A DNA stretch of 57,028 nt from an uncultured delta proteobacterium (GCA_903881505.1 CAIRTM010000126.1:1-57028); one strand, 5' to 3'. Shown: positions 25,032 through 35,201, counted from the first letter of the stretch. Numbers and translations are program-made. The notes: generated by a model from the letters alone, not told the origin.

Positions 25032-27686
25032 ATGAGAAAAGCAGCAAACATCATTATCATCCTGGCGGTCGGCGTGATAGCCTTTAATTTCTGGTACCTG
25101 ATGAACAGGCCCGAGGTGGCCCCTTCGTGGCCGGGCCGCATCCAGGGATTTTCCTTCTCCCCCATGCGGGCATGGAACAACCCCATGAAGAAAAATTTCC
25201 CCTCGGAAGCGGAAATCGAAAGCGACCTGCAGCTGCTGGCGAAGAAAAGCAATGCGGTGCGGACCTATTCGGTTGAAGCCACCCTGGCCAGCATCCCGTC
25301 ACTGGCAAAAAAACACGGCCTGAACGTCGCCCTGGGTGCGTGGCTGAGCACCGACCCCGAGAAAAACGAGGCGGAAATCACCACGGCCATCCGGCTGGCC
25401 CGGGAAAACTACCGCAATGTCGTCCGGGTGTTCGTCGGCAGCGAGTCGCTGTACCGGCAGGACATCACTGTCAAGGAGCTTATCGAATATATCGACCGCG
25501 TCCAGGCCGAGCTGAAGGTGCCCGTCGGCACGGCTGAGCCCTGGCACATCTGGATGAAGTATCCCGAACTGGCCGAGCACGTCGATTTCATCGGCACCCA
25601 CATGCTTCCCTACTGGGAAGGCGTCAATATGGAAACGGCCCAGGACTACATAGTCGACAAGATGGAGCTGCTCAGAAAGACCTTTCCCGGCAAGCCGGTG
25701 ATCATCGGCGAAGTCGGCTGGCCGAGCAACGGCCGCACGCGCGGCGAGGCGGTCGCATCCGTTGCCAACCAGGCCCTGTTCCTGCGCAAATTCCTGACCC
25801 GGGCCGAGGCGCTCGACTACGTCTACTACGTCATGGAGGCGTTCGACCAGCCCTGGAAGCGCAAAAACGAAGGTGCGGTCGGCTGCTACTGGGGGGTCTA
25901 CGACCTGTACCGTCAGCCCAAATTCCCCTTCCGGGCGCCCATCGTGGGCATCCCCGAATGGCGCGTCCTTGCCGGCGTCTCGATCGTCATCGCCGTGATA
26001 ACGCTTTCCCTGCTGCTCATCGACAGCATCTCCCTGGGCCACTACGGCCGCGGCTTCCTTGCGGGCATCGCCTTCGTGGCGGCCAGCGGCGCGGTCTGGA
26101 TCGTCTATAACTATTCACAGCAGTACCTGACCCTCTCCATCATCATCGTCGGCTGCCTGATGCTGCTGGGGATCACCGGCGTGGCCATCGTGCTGATGAC
26201 GGAGGCCCATGAATGGGCCGAAGCCGTGTGGTCGATCCGCATGCGGCGCCCCCTCACCCCGGTAGAGGCCCCCGACGACGCGCTTCCCATGGTATCCGTC
26301 CATGTGCCGGCCTATAATGAACCGCCGGACATGATGATCGATACATTGAACGCCCTTGCCGCGCTGGACTACCCCCGCTTTGAGGTCATCGTGATGGACA
26401 ACAACACCCGCGACCCGGCCGTCTGGCGGCCCGTGGAAGAGCACTGCCGGAAGCTCGGGCCGGTGTTCCGCTTCTATCACGAGGACCAGCTCAAGGGCTT
26501 CAAGGCGGGCGCGCTGAACTACTGTCTGCGGCAGACAGCCCCCGGGGCGGAGGTCATTGCCGTTATCGACAGCGACTACATGGTCGAGCGCACGTGGCTC
26601 CGCGACCTGGTGCCCCAATTTCTGAACCGCTCCGTGGCCATTGTCCAGGCCCCCCAGGACTACCGGGACGACAGGGAAAACCTCTTTAAGGCCATGTGCT
26701 ACGCCGAGTACCGCGGATTTTTCTACATCGGCATGGTCACCCGCAATGAGCGCAATGCCATCATTCAGCACGGCACCATGACCATGGTAAGGAAATCCGT
26801 GCTGGAAGAGGTCGGCGGGTGGGCCGAGTGGTGCATTACCGAAGACGCCGAGCTGGGGCTGAGGATATTCGAGAAGGGCTACGAGGCCCTCTACACCTCC
26901 ACAAGTTACGGCCGCGGCGTCATGCCGGACGTGTTTACCGACTTCAAGAAGCAGCGCTACCGCTGGGCCTACGGTGCGGTCCAGATCATGCGGCACCACG
27001 CCGGCGAGCTGATACGAAAAGGCTCAAGCAGCCTGACCTATGGCCAGCGTTATCATTTCATAGCGGGCTGGCTTCCCTGGATTGCCGACAGCATCAACCT
27101 GATCTTCACCTTCGCTGCCCTGTTCTGGTCTATCGGGATGATTTGCCTGCCCAGAGAGTTCGACCCGCCCATGGTCATTCTTTCATCCGTGCCGCTGGCC
27201 TTCTTCGTATTCAAGGTCGCCAAGATGTTTTACCTGTACCGCAACCGGGTCGGCGCCACTCTTACCCAGACTCTTGCCTCGGCGCTGGCCGGGCTGTCCC
27301 TGTCCCACACAATCGCCAAGGCCATCATGTATGGCTTTGTAACCCGGAATCTGCCGTTTTTCAGGACCCCGAAAATGGTGGTGGGCAGGGTGTTCTGGAA
27401 CGCCCTGCAGTCTGCCCGCGAAGAGGGCCTGATGTTCCTGGCGCTCATGCTTGCCGCCGCCACCGTCATCAAGGTCCAGGGAACGGAAACGACCGACGTG
27501 CTCGTGTGGGCTGCGGTGCTGCTGATTCTGGCGATTCCGTATTGCGCCTCGGTCTGCATGTCCTGGATCAGCGCGTTTTCCCGGCTGTCGACCGGAAAGC
27601 TCATCAGCACCATCACCGCAGCTCCGGCGGTTCCTGTTCCTCCAGAGGTCCACGCCGGGCAGGACTGCGCTGAGCGTACAGGCTGA
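25032..27686 (+). CDS. GH17-GT2 beta-glucan synthase, NdvB-like
   Basis: An 884-residue membrane enzyme. After an N-terminal membrane anchor (about residues 5-22), residues ~35-320 form a GH17-type beta-1,3-glucanosyl domain with likely catalytic glutamates in GTAEPWH (about 167) and IIGEVGWPSNG (about 227). Membrane helices follow, then a processive GT2 domain with DNNTRD, DSDYM near 512, TEDAELG near 602 and QRYRW near 640, then more helices. Proteobacterial NdvB proteins of this build make cyclic or linear beta-1,3-glucans, with the GH17 part remodelling the chain outside. AAGG lies 8 bases before ATG 25032. It appears to be a single-gene unit. Confidence 0.88.
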   Translation: MRKAANIIIILAVGVIAFNFWYLMNRPEVAPSWPGRIQGFSFSPMRAWNNPMKKNFPSEAEIESDLQLLAKKSNAVRTYSVEATLASIPSLAKKHGLNVALGAWLSTDPEKNEAEITTAIRLARENYRNVVRVFVGSESLYRQDITVKELIEYIDRVQAELKVPVGTAEPWHIWMKYPELAEHVDFIGTHMLPYWEGVNMETAQDYIVDKMELLRKTFPGKPVIIGEVGWPSNGRTRGEAVASVANQALFLRKFLTRAEALDYVYYVMEAFDQPWKRKNEGAVGCYWGVYDLYRQPKFPFRAPIVGIPEWRVLAGVSIVIAVITLSLLLIDSISLGHYGRGFLAGIAFVAASGAVWIVYNYSQQYLTLSIIIVGCLMLLGITGVAIVLMTEAHEWAEAVWSIRMRRPLTPVEAPDDALPMVSVHVPAYNEPPDMMIDTLNALAALDYPRFEVIVMDNNTRDPAVWRPVEEHCRKLGPVFRFYHEDQLKGFKAGALNYCLRQTAPGAEVIAVIDSDYMVERTWLRDLVPQFLNRSVAIVQAPQDYRDDRENLFKAMCYAEYRGFFYIGMVTRNERNAIIQHGTMTMVRKSVLEEVGGWAEWCITEDAELGLRIFEKGYEALYTSTSYGRGVMPDVFTDFKKQRYRWAYGAVQIMRHHAGELIRKGSSSLTYGQRYHFIAGWLPWIADSINLIFTFAALFWSIGMICLPREFDPPMVILSSVPLAFFVFKVAKMFYLYRNRVGATLTQTLASALAGLSLSHTIAKAIMYGFVTRNLPFFRTPKMVVGRVFWNALQSAREEGLMFLALMLAAATVIKVQGTETTDVLVWAAVLLILAIPYCASVCMSWISAFSRLSTGKLISTITAAPAVPVPPEVHAGQDCAERTG

Positions 27687-27809
27687 AGCAGCGGTTCTGA
27701 CGCGGCAGGCAATGCCGGCCAGCATTCAGTGTGTCAGCGGTGTTATTGAAAGCTGCGTGCTGCTTGTCTGCCCCGGAAAGAAGTTAAAAGAGTGCTCGAG
27801 AAATAGTTC

Positions 27810-27837
27810 TTGTCAAGTACTGAAATAGGTTTAAAAT
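27810..27837 (+). promoter_or_regulatory. Candidate sigma-70 promoter of cphA
   Basis: TTGTCA (27810-27815) and TAAAAT (27832-27837) are separated by 16 bases and lie about 85 bases before the cphA start. Both hexamers match five of six consensus positions. Confidence 0.5.
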
Positions 27838-27922
27838 ATCACGATTTAACGGCTTGCAGCATTCCGTGTGCGTTTCGGGACGGAACTATTTCCTTAACCA
27901 ATCAGGCAAGAGAGTACTTAGT

Positions 27923-30550
27923 ATGAACATACGTTCGGTGCGTGCTCTGCGGGGGCCGAATATCTGGGCAAACTTCACCGTTTTAGAGGTGCTCGTCGAT
28001 CTTGAAGAATTTCAAGACCGGCACTCGGCCGATATACCCGGTTTTGCCCGGCGGGTTCAGGAGCGCCTTCCCTCAATGATAGAGCACCGCTGCGGCCTGG
28101 GCGTGCGCGGCGGCTTTTTCAAGCGCCTTGACGAGGGGACATATCTGGGCCATGTGCTGGAGCATGTGACCCTTGAGCTGCAGACCCTTGCCGGCACGGA
28201 TGTGGGCTACGGCAAAGCGCGAGAGACCGATGAGCCCGGCGTGTACAAGGTCGTTATCGAGTATGAAAATGAACGGCTCGCGCGCGCAAGCCTTGCCGCA
28301 GCCTGGGATTTCTGCCTGGCGGCCATCAGCGGGGATGAATTTGACACCGAGGGCTGTATTGCCGGGCTGAAGGATCTTGCCGGCGATGTGTGCCTCGGGC
28401 CCAGCACGCGCTCGATTGTGGATGCTGCGATTAAGCGCGGCATACCCGTGCGCCGTTTGAATGACGCAAGCCTTGTGCAGCTCGGCTACGGTGTTAAGCA
28501 GCGCCGCATCATGGCCGCAGAGACCGACCGCACCGGCGCGATCGCGGAGAGCATCGCCCAGGACAAAGAGCTTACAAAAACGATCCTGCGTTCGGCCGGT
28601 GTGCCCGTACCCGAAGGCAGGATCGTGCGCAGCCGCGATGAGGCCTGGCAGGAGGCGCAGGACATCGGGCTGCCGGTGACCGTAAAGCCAGCTGACGGCA
28701 ACCAGGGAAGGGGTGTTGCCGTCAACCTTGCCACGCAGGAGCAGGTGAAAAACGCCTATGATGCCGCCCGGCAGGAGAGCCGCGAGGTGATGGTCGAGGA
28801 AAACATCCAGGGCCGGGATTTTCGCTTCCTGGTTGTGGGCAGCCACCTTGTGGCTGCGGCCTGCAGGGTACCGGCCCATGTCGTCGGGGACGGCACGCAC
28901 ACGGTTGCCGAGCTGGTGGCCCGGGAAAACGCCGACCCCCGGCGGGGCGACAATCATGCCCTGAACCTGAGCAAAATACCCCTTGATGCGGTTTCGCTGG
29001 GCGTTTTGCGCGATCAGGGGCTGACGCCCGAGTCGGTTCCCCCCGAGGGCGCCTTTATTCTGATCCGCCGCAACGCCAATTTGAGCACCGGCGGCACCGC
29101 CATCGACGTGACCGACAAAGTACACCCCCTGAACGCATCTTTTGCCGTCGGGGCCGCAAAATGCATCGGGCTTGATATCGCCGGCATCGACATTGTCGCG
29201 CAGGACGTTAGCGTTCCGCTTGAGGAACAGGGCGGCAAGCTGATTGAGGTCAATGCAGCGCCGGGACTGCGCATGCATCTGGCGCCTTCCGAGGGGCAGG
29301 CCCAGCCCGTGGGGCAGGCGATCGTCAACATGCTGTTTCCCGAAGGGGAGAACGGCCGCATACCCGTGGTGGCCGTTACCGGCGTTAACGGCAAGACCAC
29401 TACGACGCGCTTCATAGCCCACATGCTCAAAAGCGCCGGTTACCAGACCGGCATGGTCTGCAGCGACGGCATCTATGTCGACGGCCGGCGTATAGAGAAG
29501 GGCGACTGCAGCGGCCCGCAGAGCGCCCGCAGCCTGCTGCTGAACCCGTTCGTTGATGCGGCCGTGCTTGAAACAGCCCGCGGCGGCATTATCCGCGAAG
29601 GTTTGGGATTCGACCTGTGTGATGTCGCGGTGGTCACCAACATCGAGGGCGGCGACCACCTTGATCTGCACGACATTAATACCCTTGACAAGCTCGCCGT
29701 GGTCAAGCGCACAATCGTGGAAGCGGTCGCCAAAAGCGGCACGGCCGTGCTTAACGCCCAGGACCCCCTTGTTGCCGAGATGGCCGCGCACTGCCCGGGA
29801 GCCGTGTGTTTCTTCAGCCTGGCCGACGGCAACCCGATTATCAGGGAGCACTGTGCAAAAGGCGGAAGGGCCGTGTTTTTACGAGACCAGACGATCGTAC
29901 TTGCCGACGGGGCCCAGGAAATCAATTTCACCGTGCTGGAGACGATACCCCTGACGCATCGCGGCACTATCCGCTTCCAGGCGGAAAACACCCTTGCCTC
30001 CATCGGGGCGGCCTGGGCGCTGGGCCTGCCGTTTGAGAAAATTCTTACGGCGACCGAAACCTTCGTTCCCAACTTCATCAATCTGCCCGGCAGATTCAAT
30101 GTCGTGAGCCACGACGGCGCGACCATCATTGTTGACTACGGGCATAATCCCTCGTCGCTGGAGGCGATCATAACGGCGCTGGACAATTACGACCACAAGC
30201 ACCGCGTGGCCATCTACTCGACAGCGGGCGACCGCCGCGACTGTGACATCATCCTGCAGGGCAGGCTGCTGGGCGAGGCCTTTGATTCGGTCATCCTCTA
30301 CGAGGATCACTATCTGCGCGGCAGGCAGAAAGGCGAAATCATCAGTCTGTTCAGGCAGGGCCTTGCCGATGCCGCCCGCGCACGGGATGTATTGGAAATT
30401 TACGGCTCGCTCAATGCCATCGACGTTGCGATGGGCAGCCTGAGTGCCGGAAGCCTGCTGCTCATCCAGGCCGACAAGGTTGACGAAACAGTGGAATACA
30501 TGCGCAAGTATTTCCCCTCCGACATACCGCTGCCTCCCGCGACGCTGTAG
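27923..30550 (+). CDS. cphA: Cyanophycin synthetase
   Basis: An 875-residue enzyme that polymerises aspartate and arginine into cyanophycin using ATP. The N-terminus (IRSVRALRGPNIWANF) is characteristic of CphA1. An ATP-grasp module occupies roughly 215-480, and a Mur-ligase-like module starts near 485 with the P-loop VTGVNGKTTTTR, followed by the DHLDLHDI segment and the MurE-like GRFNVV/DYGHNPSS region. Both ATP sites appear intact. I start at ATG 27923 because the conserved domain begins right there. The downstream ABC transporter and DUF1854 protein appear to form its operon. No cyanophycinase (CphB) or isoaspartyl peptidase is in the window. Confidence 0.95.
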   Translation: MNIRSVRALRGPNIWANFTVLEVLVDLEEFQDRHSADIPGFARRVQERLPSMIEHRCGLGVRGGFFKRLDEGTYLGHVLEHVTLELQTLAGTDVGYGKARETDEPGVYKVVIEYENERLARASLAAAWDFCLAAISGDEFDTEGCIAGLKDLAGDVCLGPSTRSIVDAAIKRGIPVRRLNDASLVQLGYGVKQRRIMAAETDRTGAIAESIAQDKELTKTILRSAGVPVPEGRIVRSRDEAWQEAQDIGLPVTVKPADGNQGRGVAVNLATQEQVKNAYDAARQESREVMVEENIQGRDFRFLVVGSHLVAAACRVPAHVVGDGTHTVAELVARENADPRRGDNHALNLSKIPLDAVSLGVLRDQGLTPESVPPEGAFILIRRNANLSTGGTAIDVTDKVHPLNASFAVGAAKCIGLDIAGIDIVAQDVSVPLEEQGGKLIEVNAAPGLRMHLAPSEGQAQPVGQAIVNMLFPEGENGRIPVVAVTGVNGKTTTTRFIAHMLKSAGYQTGMVCSDGIYVDGRRIEKGDCSGPQSARSLLLNPFVDAAVLETARGGIIREGLGFDLCDVAVVTNIEGGDHLDLHDINTLDKLAVVKRTIVEAVAKSGTAVLNAQDPLVAEMAAHCPGAVCFFSLADGNPIIREHCAKGGRAVFLRDQTIVLADGAQEINFTVLETIPLTHRGTIRFQAENTLASIGAAWALGLPFEKILTATETFVPNFINLPGRFNVVSHDGATIIVDYGHNPSSLEAIITALDNYDHKHRVAIYSTAGDRRDCDIILQGRLLGEAFDSVILYEDHYLRGRQKGEIISLFRQGLADAARARDVLEIYGSLNAIDVAMGSLSAGSLLLIQADKVDETVEYMRKYFPSDIPLPPATL

Positions 30551-30590
30551 TCCTGATGTCGCCGCATGCGCCAAACGGAAGCGCTCTGCT

Positions 30591-32843
30591 ATGAATGGCA
30601 ATCACACACTGAACAGCCGCGCCTCTGCGCGCGAACCCAGCGGGCAGGTCTGCTTCGAACATGACCTGGACGCACGGCTCTGTTTTCGCAGGGGGGCGCT
30701 TATCCTGAACGGCACGCTCCTGACACATGCTGACCCGGAAAACGGCAGCGCGGCGGATGCGGATGCCTCCTGGGATCTGAGTGCCGACATGACCGCCACC
30801 GCCAGCGCCTACACCGGCATCGGCGAAATAGAGCTGCGTGACAGCCGGAGCCTGCTGGGCCGCTGGCATTACACTATCGGCCTGCATCCTGAGGCCTGCG
30901 CCTTCGTGAAGACGATCAACCAGCGCGCCTTGCGGCATGGAGGCCCCTCCGGAAGCGAATCAGAGCCGGCGCAGGAGAGCGCTCCCGAAACGTCCCTTGA
31001 TACCCCGGATGAAATCACATCGAAAACCACCATGAAGTCGCTCGGGCGTCTTGCAGGCTTTTGCCGCCCCTGGACACGCTTTTTCCTGCTGAGCTTCGTG
31101 CTGAGCGCCGCCTGCACGGGCGCGGGGATGATTCCCCCGTACATTACCATGCCCCTGATCGACAAGGTGCTCATTCCGTTCCAGAACGGCCATCCCGTTG
31201 ACGAGGGCCGGGTTGTGCTGTACCTGTCGGCGCTGTGCGGCGCGGCCTTCCTGGTATGGCTTCTGGGATGGGCACGCACCTACGTGCTTGCCTGGGTGAG
31301 CGAGCGGGTGAGCGCCGGGCTGCGCAATGCCCTCTACACGCACATGCACCGGCTCTCGCTTGACTACTTCAGCGAAAAGCGCACCGGCGACCTGATCGCC
31401 CGCGTGAGCACCGACTCGGAGCGCATCTGTTTTTTCCTGTCGGTATACGTGCTTGATCTGGCCGCAGACATTCTCATGATCGTCATGACGGCAGCCATCC
31501 TTTTCTACATCAATCCCCTGCTCGCCGCCGTTACCCTGCTGCCTTTTCCATTCATTTTCTGGCTCACACACCGGGTGCGAGAAACGCTGCGCCGTGGGTT
31601 TTCAAAGGGCAGCCGCGCATGGGCCGACATGACCAGCGTGCTGGCCGATGCGATACCCGGGGTGCGGGTGGTAAAGGCGTTCGCGCAGGAGAGGCGAGAA
31701 ACAGAGCGCTTCAGCGAAGCCAACCGGCTCGTGCTGCGGGCCAATGACCGCATCAACCGGGTCTGGTCGTTCTTCGGCCCCCTGGTCACGCTGCTGACCG
31801 ATCTGGGCGTGCTGATCATCTGGGCGTTCGCCGTGTGGATGATATTCAGGGGCCGTATAACGGTGGGCGTGCTTACCGCGTTTGTGGCCTATATCAGCAA
31901 ATTTTACGGCCGCCTTGAGGCCATGATACGCATGGTGTCGGCCTTTCAGCGAACGGCCGCGAGCGTCAAGCGCATATTCGATGTCATCGACATTGAGCCC
32001 CGCATCATCGAGGCGGCCGAACCCGTTGTGCCCGGCAGGATTACCGGCACAATCGAATTCCGCAATGTGGGCTTTTCCTACGGTACGCGCGAAGTTCTTA
32101 AAGACGTCAGCCTCACCATCGCGCCCGGCGAGATGATCGGCTTTGTCGGGCCCAGCGGTTCGGGCAAGACAACCCTGGTGAATTTGGTATGCCGCTTCTA
32201 CGACGTGTGCGCCGGCGCCGTCATGATCGACGGCATCGACGTGCGCGAGTTGAGCCTTGCCGCCTACCGCAAGAACATCGGCATCGTGCTGCAGGAGCCG
32301 TTCCTGTTCTACGGGACCATCGCGGAAAACATCGCCTACGGCAGGCCCGAAGCCTCGCGGGAGGAAATAATCGATGCCGCCCGCGCCGCCTGCGCGCATG
32401 ATTTCATCATACGGCTGCCGGACGGCTACGACACGCTCGTGGGCGAGCGGGGGCAGCTGCTCTCAGGCGGCGAGCGCCAGCGCATCAGCATCGCCCGCGC
32501 CATTCTCATCAATCCCGCAATCCTTATTCTTGACGAGGCGACCTCCTCGGTTGACGTGGAGACTGAAAAGGAGATCCAGCAGGCCGTTGAGAATCTTGTC
32601 CAGGGCCGCACCACCCTTGCCGTTGCCCACCGGCTCAGCACGCTCAAGCGCGCCGATCGCATCGTGGTCCTTGAGGAGGGCTCGATAACAGGGGTCGGCA
32701 GGCATGCAGAGCTGCTTTCAACCAGCGCAACCTATGCGCGGTTTCACCAGACCAATGCCGAGATGTATCTCGCGGCCGGACTTCCGGCCGGCGAAAGCCG
32801 GAGCGAAATCGCCGGCGACACAGAGAGGAAATATGCACAGTAG
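30591..32843 (+). CDS. ABC half-transporter (fused membrane and ATPase domains) associated with cyanophycin genes
   Basis: A 750-residue exporter-type ABC protein. Residues 1 to about 150 form an extra N-terminal domain not found in ordinary exporters. A six-helix membrane domain follows (~165-460), then the ATPase with Walker A GPSGSGKTTL (~519), signature LLSGGERQR (~623) and Walker B ILILDEATS (~645). It starts 40 bases after the cphA stop and overlaps the next gene. ABC proteins of this type next to cphA and a DUF1854 gene form a recurring neighbourhood in bacteria. The cargo is unknown; a role in cyanophycin metabolism is by association only. The start ATG 30591 has GGAAG upstream. Confidence 0.87.
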   Translation: MNGNHTLNSRASAREPSGQVCFEHDLDARLCFRRGALILNGTLLTHADPENGSAADADASWDLSADMTATASAYTGIGEIELRDSRSLLGRWHYTIGLHPEACAFVKTINQRALRHGGPSGSESEPAQESAPETSLDTPDEITSKTTMKSLGRLAGFCRPWTRFFLLSFVLSAACTGAGMIPPYITMPLIDKVLIPFQNGHPVDEGRVVLYLSALCGAAFLVWLLGWARTYVLAWVSERVSAGLRNALYTHMHRLSLDYFSEKRTGDLIARVSTDSERICFFLSVYVLDLAADILMIVMTAAILFYINPLLAAVTLLPFPFIFWLTHRVRETLRRGFSKGSRAWADMTSVLADAIPGVRVVKAFAQERRETERFSEANRLVLRANDRINRVWSFFGPLVTLLTDLGVLIIWAFAVWMIFRGRITVGVLTAFVAYISKFYGRLEAMIRMVSAFQRTAASVKRIFDVIDIEPRIIEAAEPVVPGRITGTIEFRNVGFSYGTREVLKDVSLTIAPGEMIGFVGPSGSGKTTLVNLVCRFYDVCAGAVMIDGIDVRELSLAAYRKNIGIVLQEPFLFYGTIAENIAYGRPEASREEIIDAARAACAHDFIIRLPDGYDTLVGERGQLLSGGERQRISIARAILINPAILILDEATSSVDVETEKEIQQAVENLVQGRTTLAVAHRLSTLKRADRIVVLEEGSITGVGRHAELLSTSATYARFHQTNAEMYLAAGLPAGESRSEIAGDTERKYAQ

Positions 32844-33309
32844 CCCTAAAACCATTACCGATGGTTTCCGCGACGGGCAGGGCCGTCTGATTGTTACCGA
32901 CGATCAGGGAATGCAATACCAGGACGTACTGCCGGCGCGCATGTTCCCGATTACGGATCCGGACGGCTTTCTGTCAGTCTGCGACCGGCAGGGCAGGGAG
33001 CTGTTCTGCATCCGGAGCATGGCGGACGTGCCCGCGCAGCTGCGCCCCATACTGCAGGAGGAGCTCAACCGCACCATGTTCACGCCCGTGATCAGGCGCA
33101 TCCTGCGCTCGGTGCCTTTCGGCGACCTCGTGCGCCTTTTTATCACCACCGACCGCGGGGATACCGACATCACCGTCGATACCGAGGAAATCTACCGCCT
33201 TACCGGAGACAGGATTCTGCTGAAAGACATACACGGCATCAGGTTTCTGATCCCCGACTGGCACGCCCTGAACAGCCAGAGCCGACGCATTCTGGATATA
33301 TACCTGTAG
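32833..33309 (+). CDS. DUF1854 protein of the cyanophycin-ABC operon
   Basis: A 158-residue soluble protein that looks like the DUF1854 family (DGFRDGQGRLIVTDDQG, YQDVLPARMFPITDP, FTPVIRRI, DIHGIRFLIPD). The C-terminal half, with TTDRGDTDITVDTEEIYRL, resembles the extra N-terminal region of the ABC protein, which may mean they are related or act together. It overlaps the ABC gene by 11 bases and has AGAGG 5-8 bases upstream of ATG 32833. Function is not established. Confidence 0.85.
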   Translation: MHSSPKTITDGFRDGQGRLIVTDDQGMQYQDVLPARMFPITDPDGFLSVCDRQGRELFCIRSMADVPAQLRPILQEELNRTMFTPVIRRILRSVPFGDLVRLFITTDRGDTDITVDTEEIYRLTGDRILLKDIHGIRFLIPDWHALNSQSRRILDIYL

Positions 33310-33339
33310 GGCTCCGGCTGCGGGCCCGGCGTGTGCCTG

Positions 33340-34500
33340 TCAGCAATGCCCTCCGGGGAGCTCGTGCCCCGCGCCGGCTGCCGCCTTGCGCTCCAGCTTA
33401 TCCAGCACCATGAGACAGCTCCTGATATACCAGCCCGGGCAATCGCTCCCGCGTCTGCCGTTGCGCCCGACGAGCCGTTCGAGCGTGAAGCGTGCGTGGC
33501 TGAAGCCTGCTTCAAGGTCATATGCGCACGCGTTGAAATCGCGCTCAAAAAGCTCGAAGCGCAGCTTCATGACCAGGTACTCCGCGGTGAGCACGCCCGC
33601 CGAAGGGTTACGCAGCAGCGCGGCAAGCCGTTCCTCGTGCCGGGATGCACGCCGCAGCCTCTGCGCCGGGCGTCCGCGGCGGTTCCCGGCGGCAGCGGCA
33701 AAATGCGCCGCCATGCGCGCATGATAGTCTGCACGGCAGCCAAGATAGGTCCGTGCAAACGCCAGCACATCGCCTGCGGGCGCAGTGGAGCGCAGGGCCG
33801 CCAGGTAGCGGAAAAGCGTGCGGAACTCGAAATTGCAGACGCAGGAGCGCAGCGGAATAGCGGGGTTTGAGCAGATATTGTAATCGCACAGGTAGGCATC
33901 ATCCTGTTCGGCCAGCGGGCTGGCCTGGCCGGCAAACTCAAAATCAATCAGTCCCGCGCGGTCCTGTGAGAGCACGATGTTGCTTGCCTGCAGGTCGTAA
34001 TGGATAAAGCCTGAACGGTCCATCAGGAAAAATGTATCGAAAAGCTGTCGCAGCAGTGTTTTTTTAAGCGGGAGATTACACGGGTGGGGGTGCTCCCCCG
34101 GAACGAACGTCAGCAGGAGATAGTATGTGCCGCGTGAGCGAAAGCGGGCGAGCAGCACAGGACAGCCGGGAATCTCAAGGCCTGCAAGCCGCATGAGGTT
34201 ATCGGCCTCATGTTTGAATGTATGGTCAGGATTGGTGCGGCCTGCCGCCAGCCCGGCCTGCTTGAGAACCGCGCATGCGCTGCCGTGCATGCCGGCGCTG
34301 ATTTTGTAACAGATAGAATTGCGGCTGGCGCCGCAGATTGCGTGCCTGCCGGCCATGGCCCCGTCCGCAATGCGCTGCAGTTCGCAGTCCGTGAAAGCAT
34401 GCACGCCTTCCTCAAACACGGCGATCTCGTCGGCGTGACCGGCTCGCAGCATGTCCATGCGCAGCGGTGCGCACAGGTTTTCGGTGGCGAGGTCTTTCAT
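33340..34500 (-). CDS. APH/choline-kinase-like small-molecule kinase
   Basis: A 386-residue protein of the aminoglycoside-phosphotransferase/choline-kinase fold. The catalytic HYDLQASN loop (HxDxxxxN) and IDFEFAG metal-binding motif lie near residues 165-190. Kinase candidates of this shape in envelope loci (LicA-like) phosphorylate choline or related alcohols. It overlaps the nucleotidyltransferase gene by four bases, so the pair is probably kinase plus nucleotide activation of the same small molecule. The C-terminal third is Arg/Ala rich with no recognised domain. The substrate is unknown. Confidence 0.75.
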   Translation of the reverse strand: MKDLATENLCAPLRMDMLRAGHADEIAVFEEGVHAFTDCELQRIADGAMAGRHAICGASRNSICYKISAGMHGSACAVLKQAGLAAGRTNPDHTFKHEADNLMRLAGLEIPGCPVLLARFRSRGTYYLLLTFVPGEHPHPCNLPLKKTLLRQLFDTFFLMDRSGFIHYDLQASNIVLSQDRAGLIDFEFAGQASPLAEQDDAYLCDYNICSNPAIPLRSCVCNFEFRTLFRYLAALRSTAPAGDVLAFARTYLGCRADYHARMAAHFAAAAGNRRGRPAQRLRRASRHEERLAALLRNPSAGVLTAEYLVMKLRFELFERDFNACAYDLEAGFSHARFTLERLVGRNGRRGSDCPGWYIRSCLMVLDKLERKAAAGAGHELPGGHC

Positions 34501-35201
34501 GGCTGTCCCGCCAGTCGGCGCGCGCGGTCGATATCCTGCAGGTAGTCAATCTCGGCCCAGCCGTACCCCGCGAAATCAAATGCCCGTATATCGGCGCCAT
34601 GATCGTTGAGCATCGCGCGGATGAACTGGAAATAGTAGGTGCGCTTTTCATTAAAGCCGCGCTGCATCCGTTTATCAAGCAGTCCGGCGAACAGGCGGGC
34701 ATGTTCGCGCTTGAAACGGATCACCCCGGTGTAGGCGCCGCTGTAACCTGCAAACTTGACCCCAAAGCGTTCAATCCGGCCGTCGGCCACCCGGACATTC
34801 AGCTCTTTGGGGTCAAGGATCGAGCTGTCATATCCCATGTAGGAGGCATGCCCGCAGGCCAGCATATCCCGGATCAATATGTCGGAAAAAACAATATCGC
34901 CGTGAATGACCGTTACGGCATCGGTAAAGCCCTCCCGCGCGAACCATAACGAGGCATTGATGCCTGTAATGTCAAAAAAGGGGTTCACGATAATCTGGCA
35001 GCCCCGGGCATGCCCTGCGACCGCCTCATTTTTAAATCCGGCGACGATATATATGGCGGCATTGTTATCAAAAGTCCTGATCTGCCGGATCAGCCGCTCA
35101 AGCAGCGTCTCGGCGCCTATACGGATAAGGCATTTCGGCAGAGGGTTTTCGCGCGCGCCCATGCGCGTGCCCATGCCGGCTGCGGGGATCACATAGTTCA
35201 T
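34497..35201 (-). CDS. LicC-like nucleotidyltransferase
   Basis: A 234-residue sugar-1-phosphate/phosphocholine-type nucleotidyltransferase. The N-terminal IPAAGMGTRMGARENPLPKCL has the Gly-rich NTP-binding loop and catalytic Lys, and HGDIVFSD carries a metal-binding Asp. Related LicC enzymes make CDP-choline; related RmlA-type enzymes make NDP-sugars. Size and partners (kinase downstream, phosphatase-superfamily enzyme upstream) favour activation of a phosphorylated alcohol or sugar, possibly CDP-linked (inference). It overlaps both neighbours by four bases. Confidence 0.78.
   Translation of the reverse strand: MNYVIPAAGMGTRMGARENPLPKCLIRIGAETLLERLIRQIRTFDNNAAIYIVAGFKNEAVAGHARGCQIIVNPFFDITGINASLWFAREGFTDAVTVIHGDIVFSDILIRDMLACGHASYMGYDSSILDPKELNVRVADGRIERFGVKFAGYSGAYTGVIRFKREHARLFAGLLDKRMQRGFNEKRTYYFQFIRAMLNDHGADIRAFDFAGYGWAEIDYLQDIDRARRLAGQP

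Noticed and set aside
28073-29851. A 592-codon open frame antisense to cphA
   Set aside because: It is composition-driven with no domain; cphA on the other strand has all family motifs.
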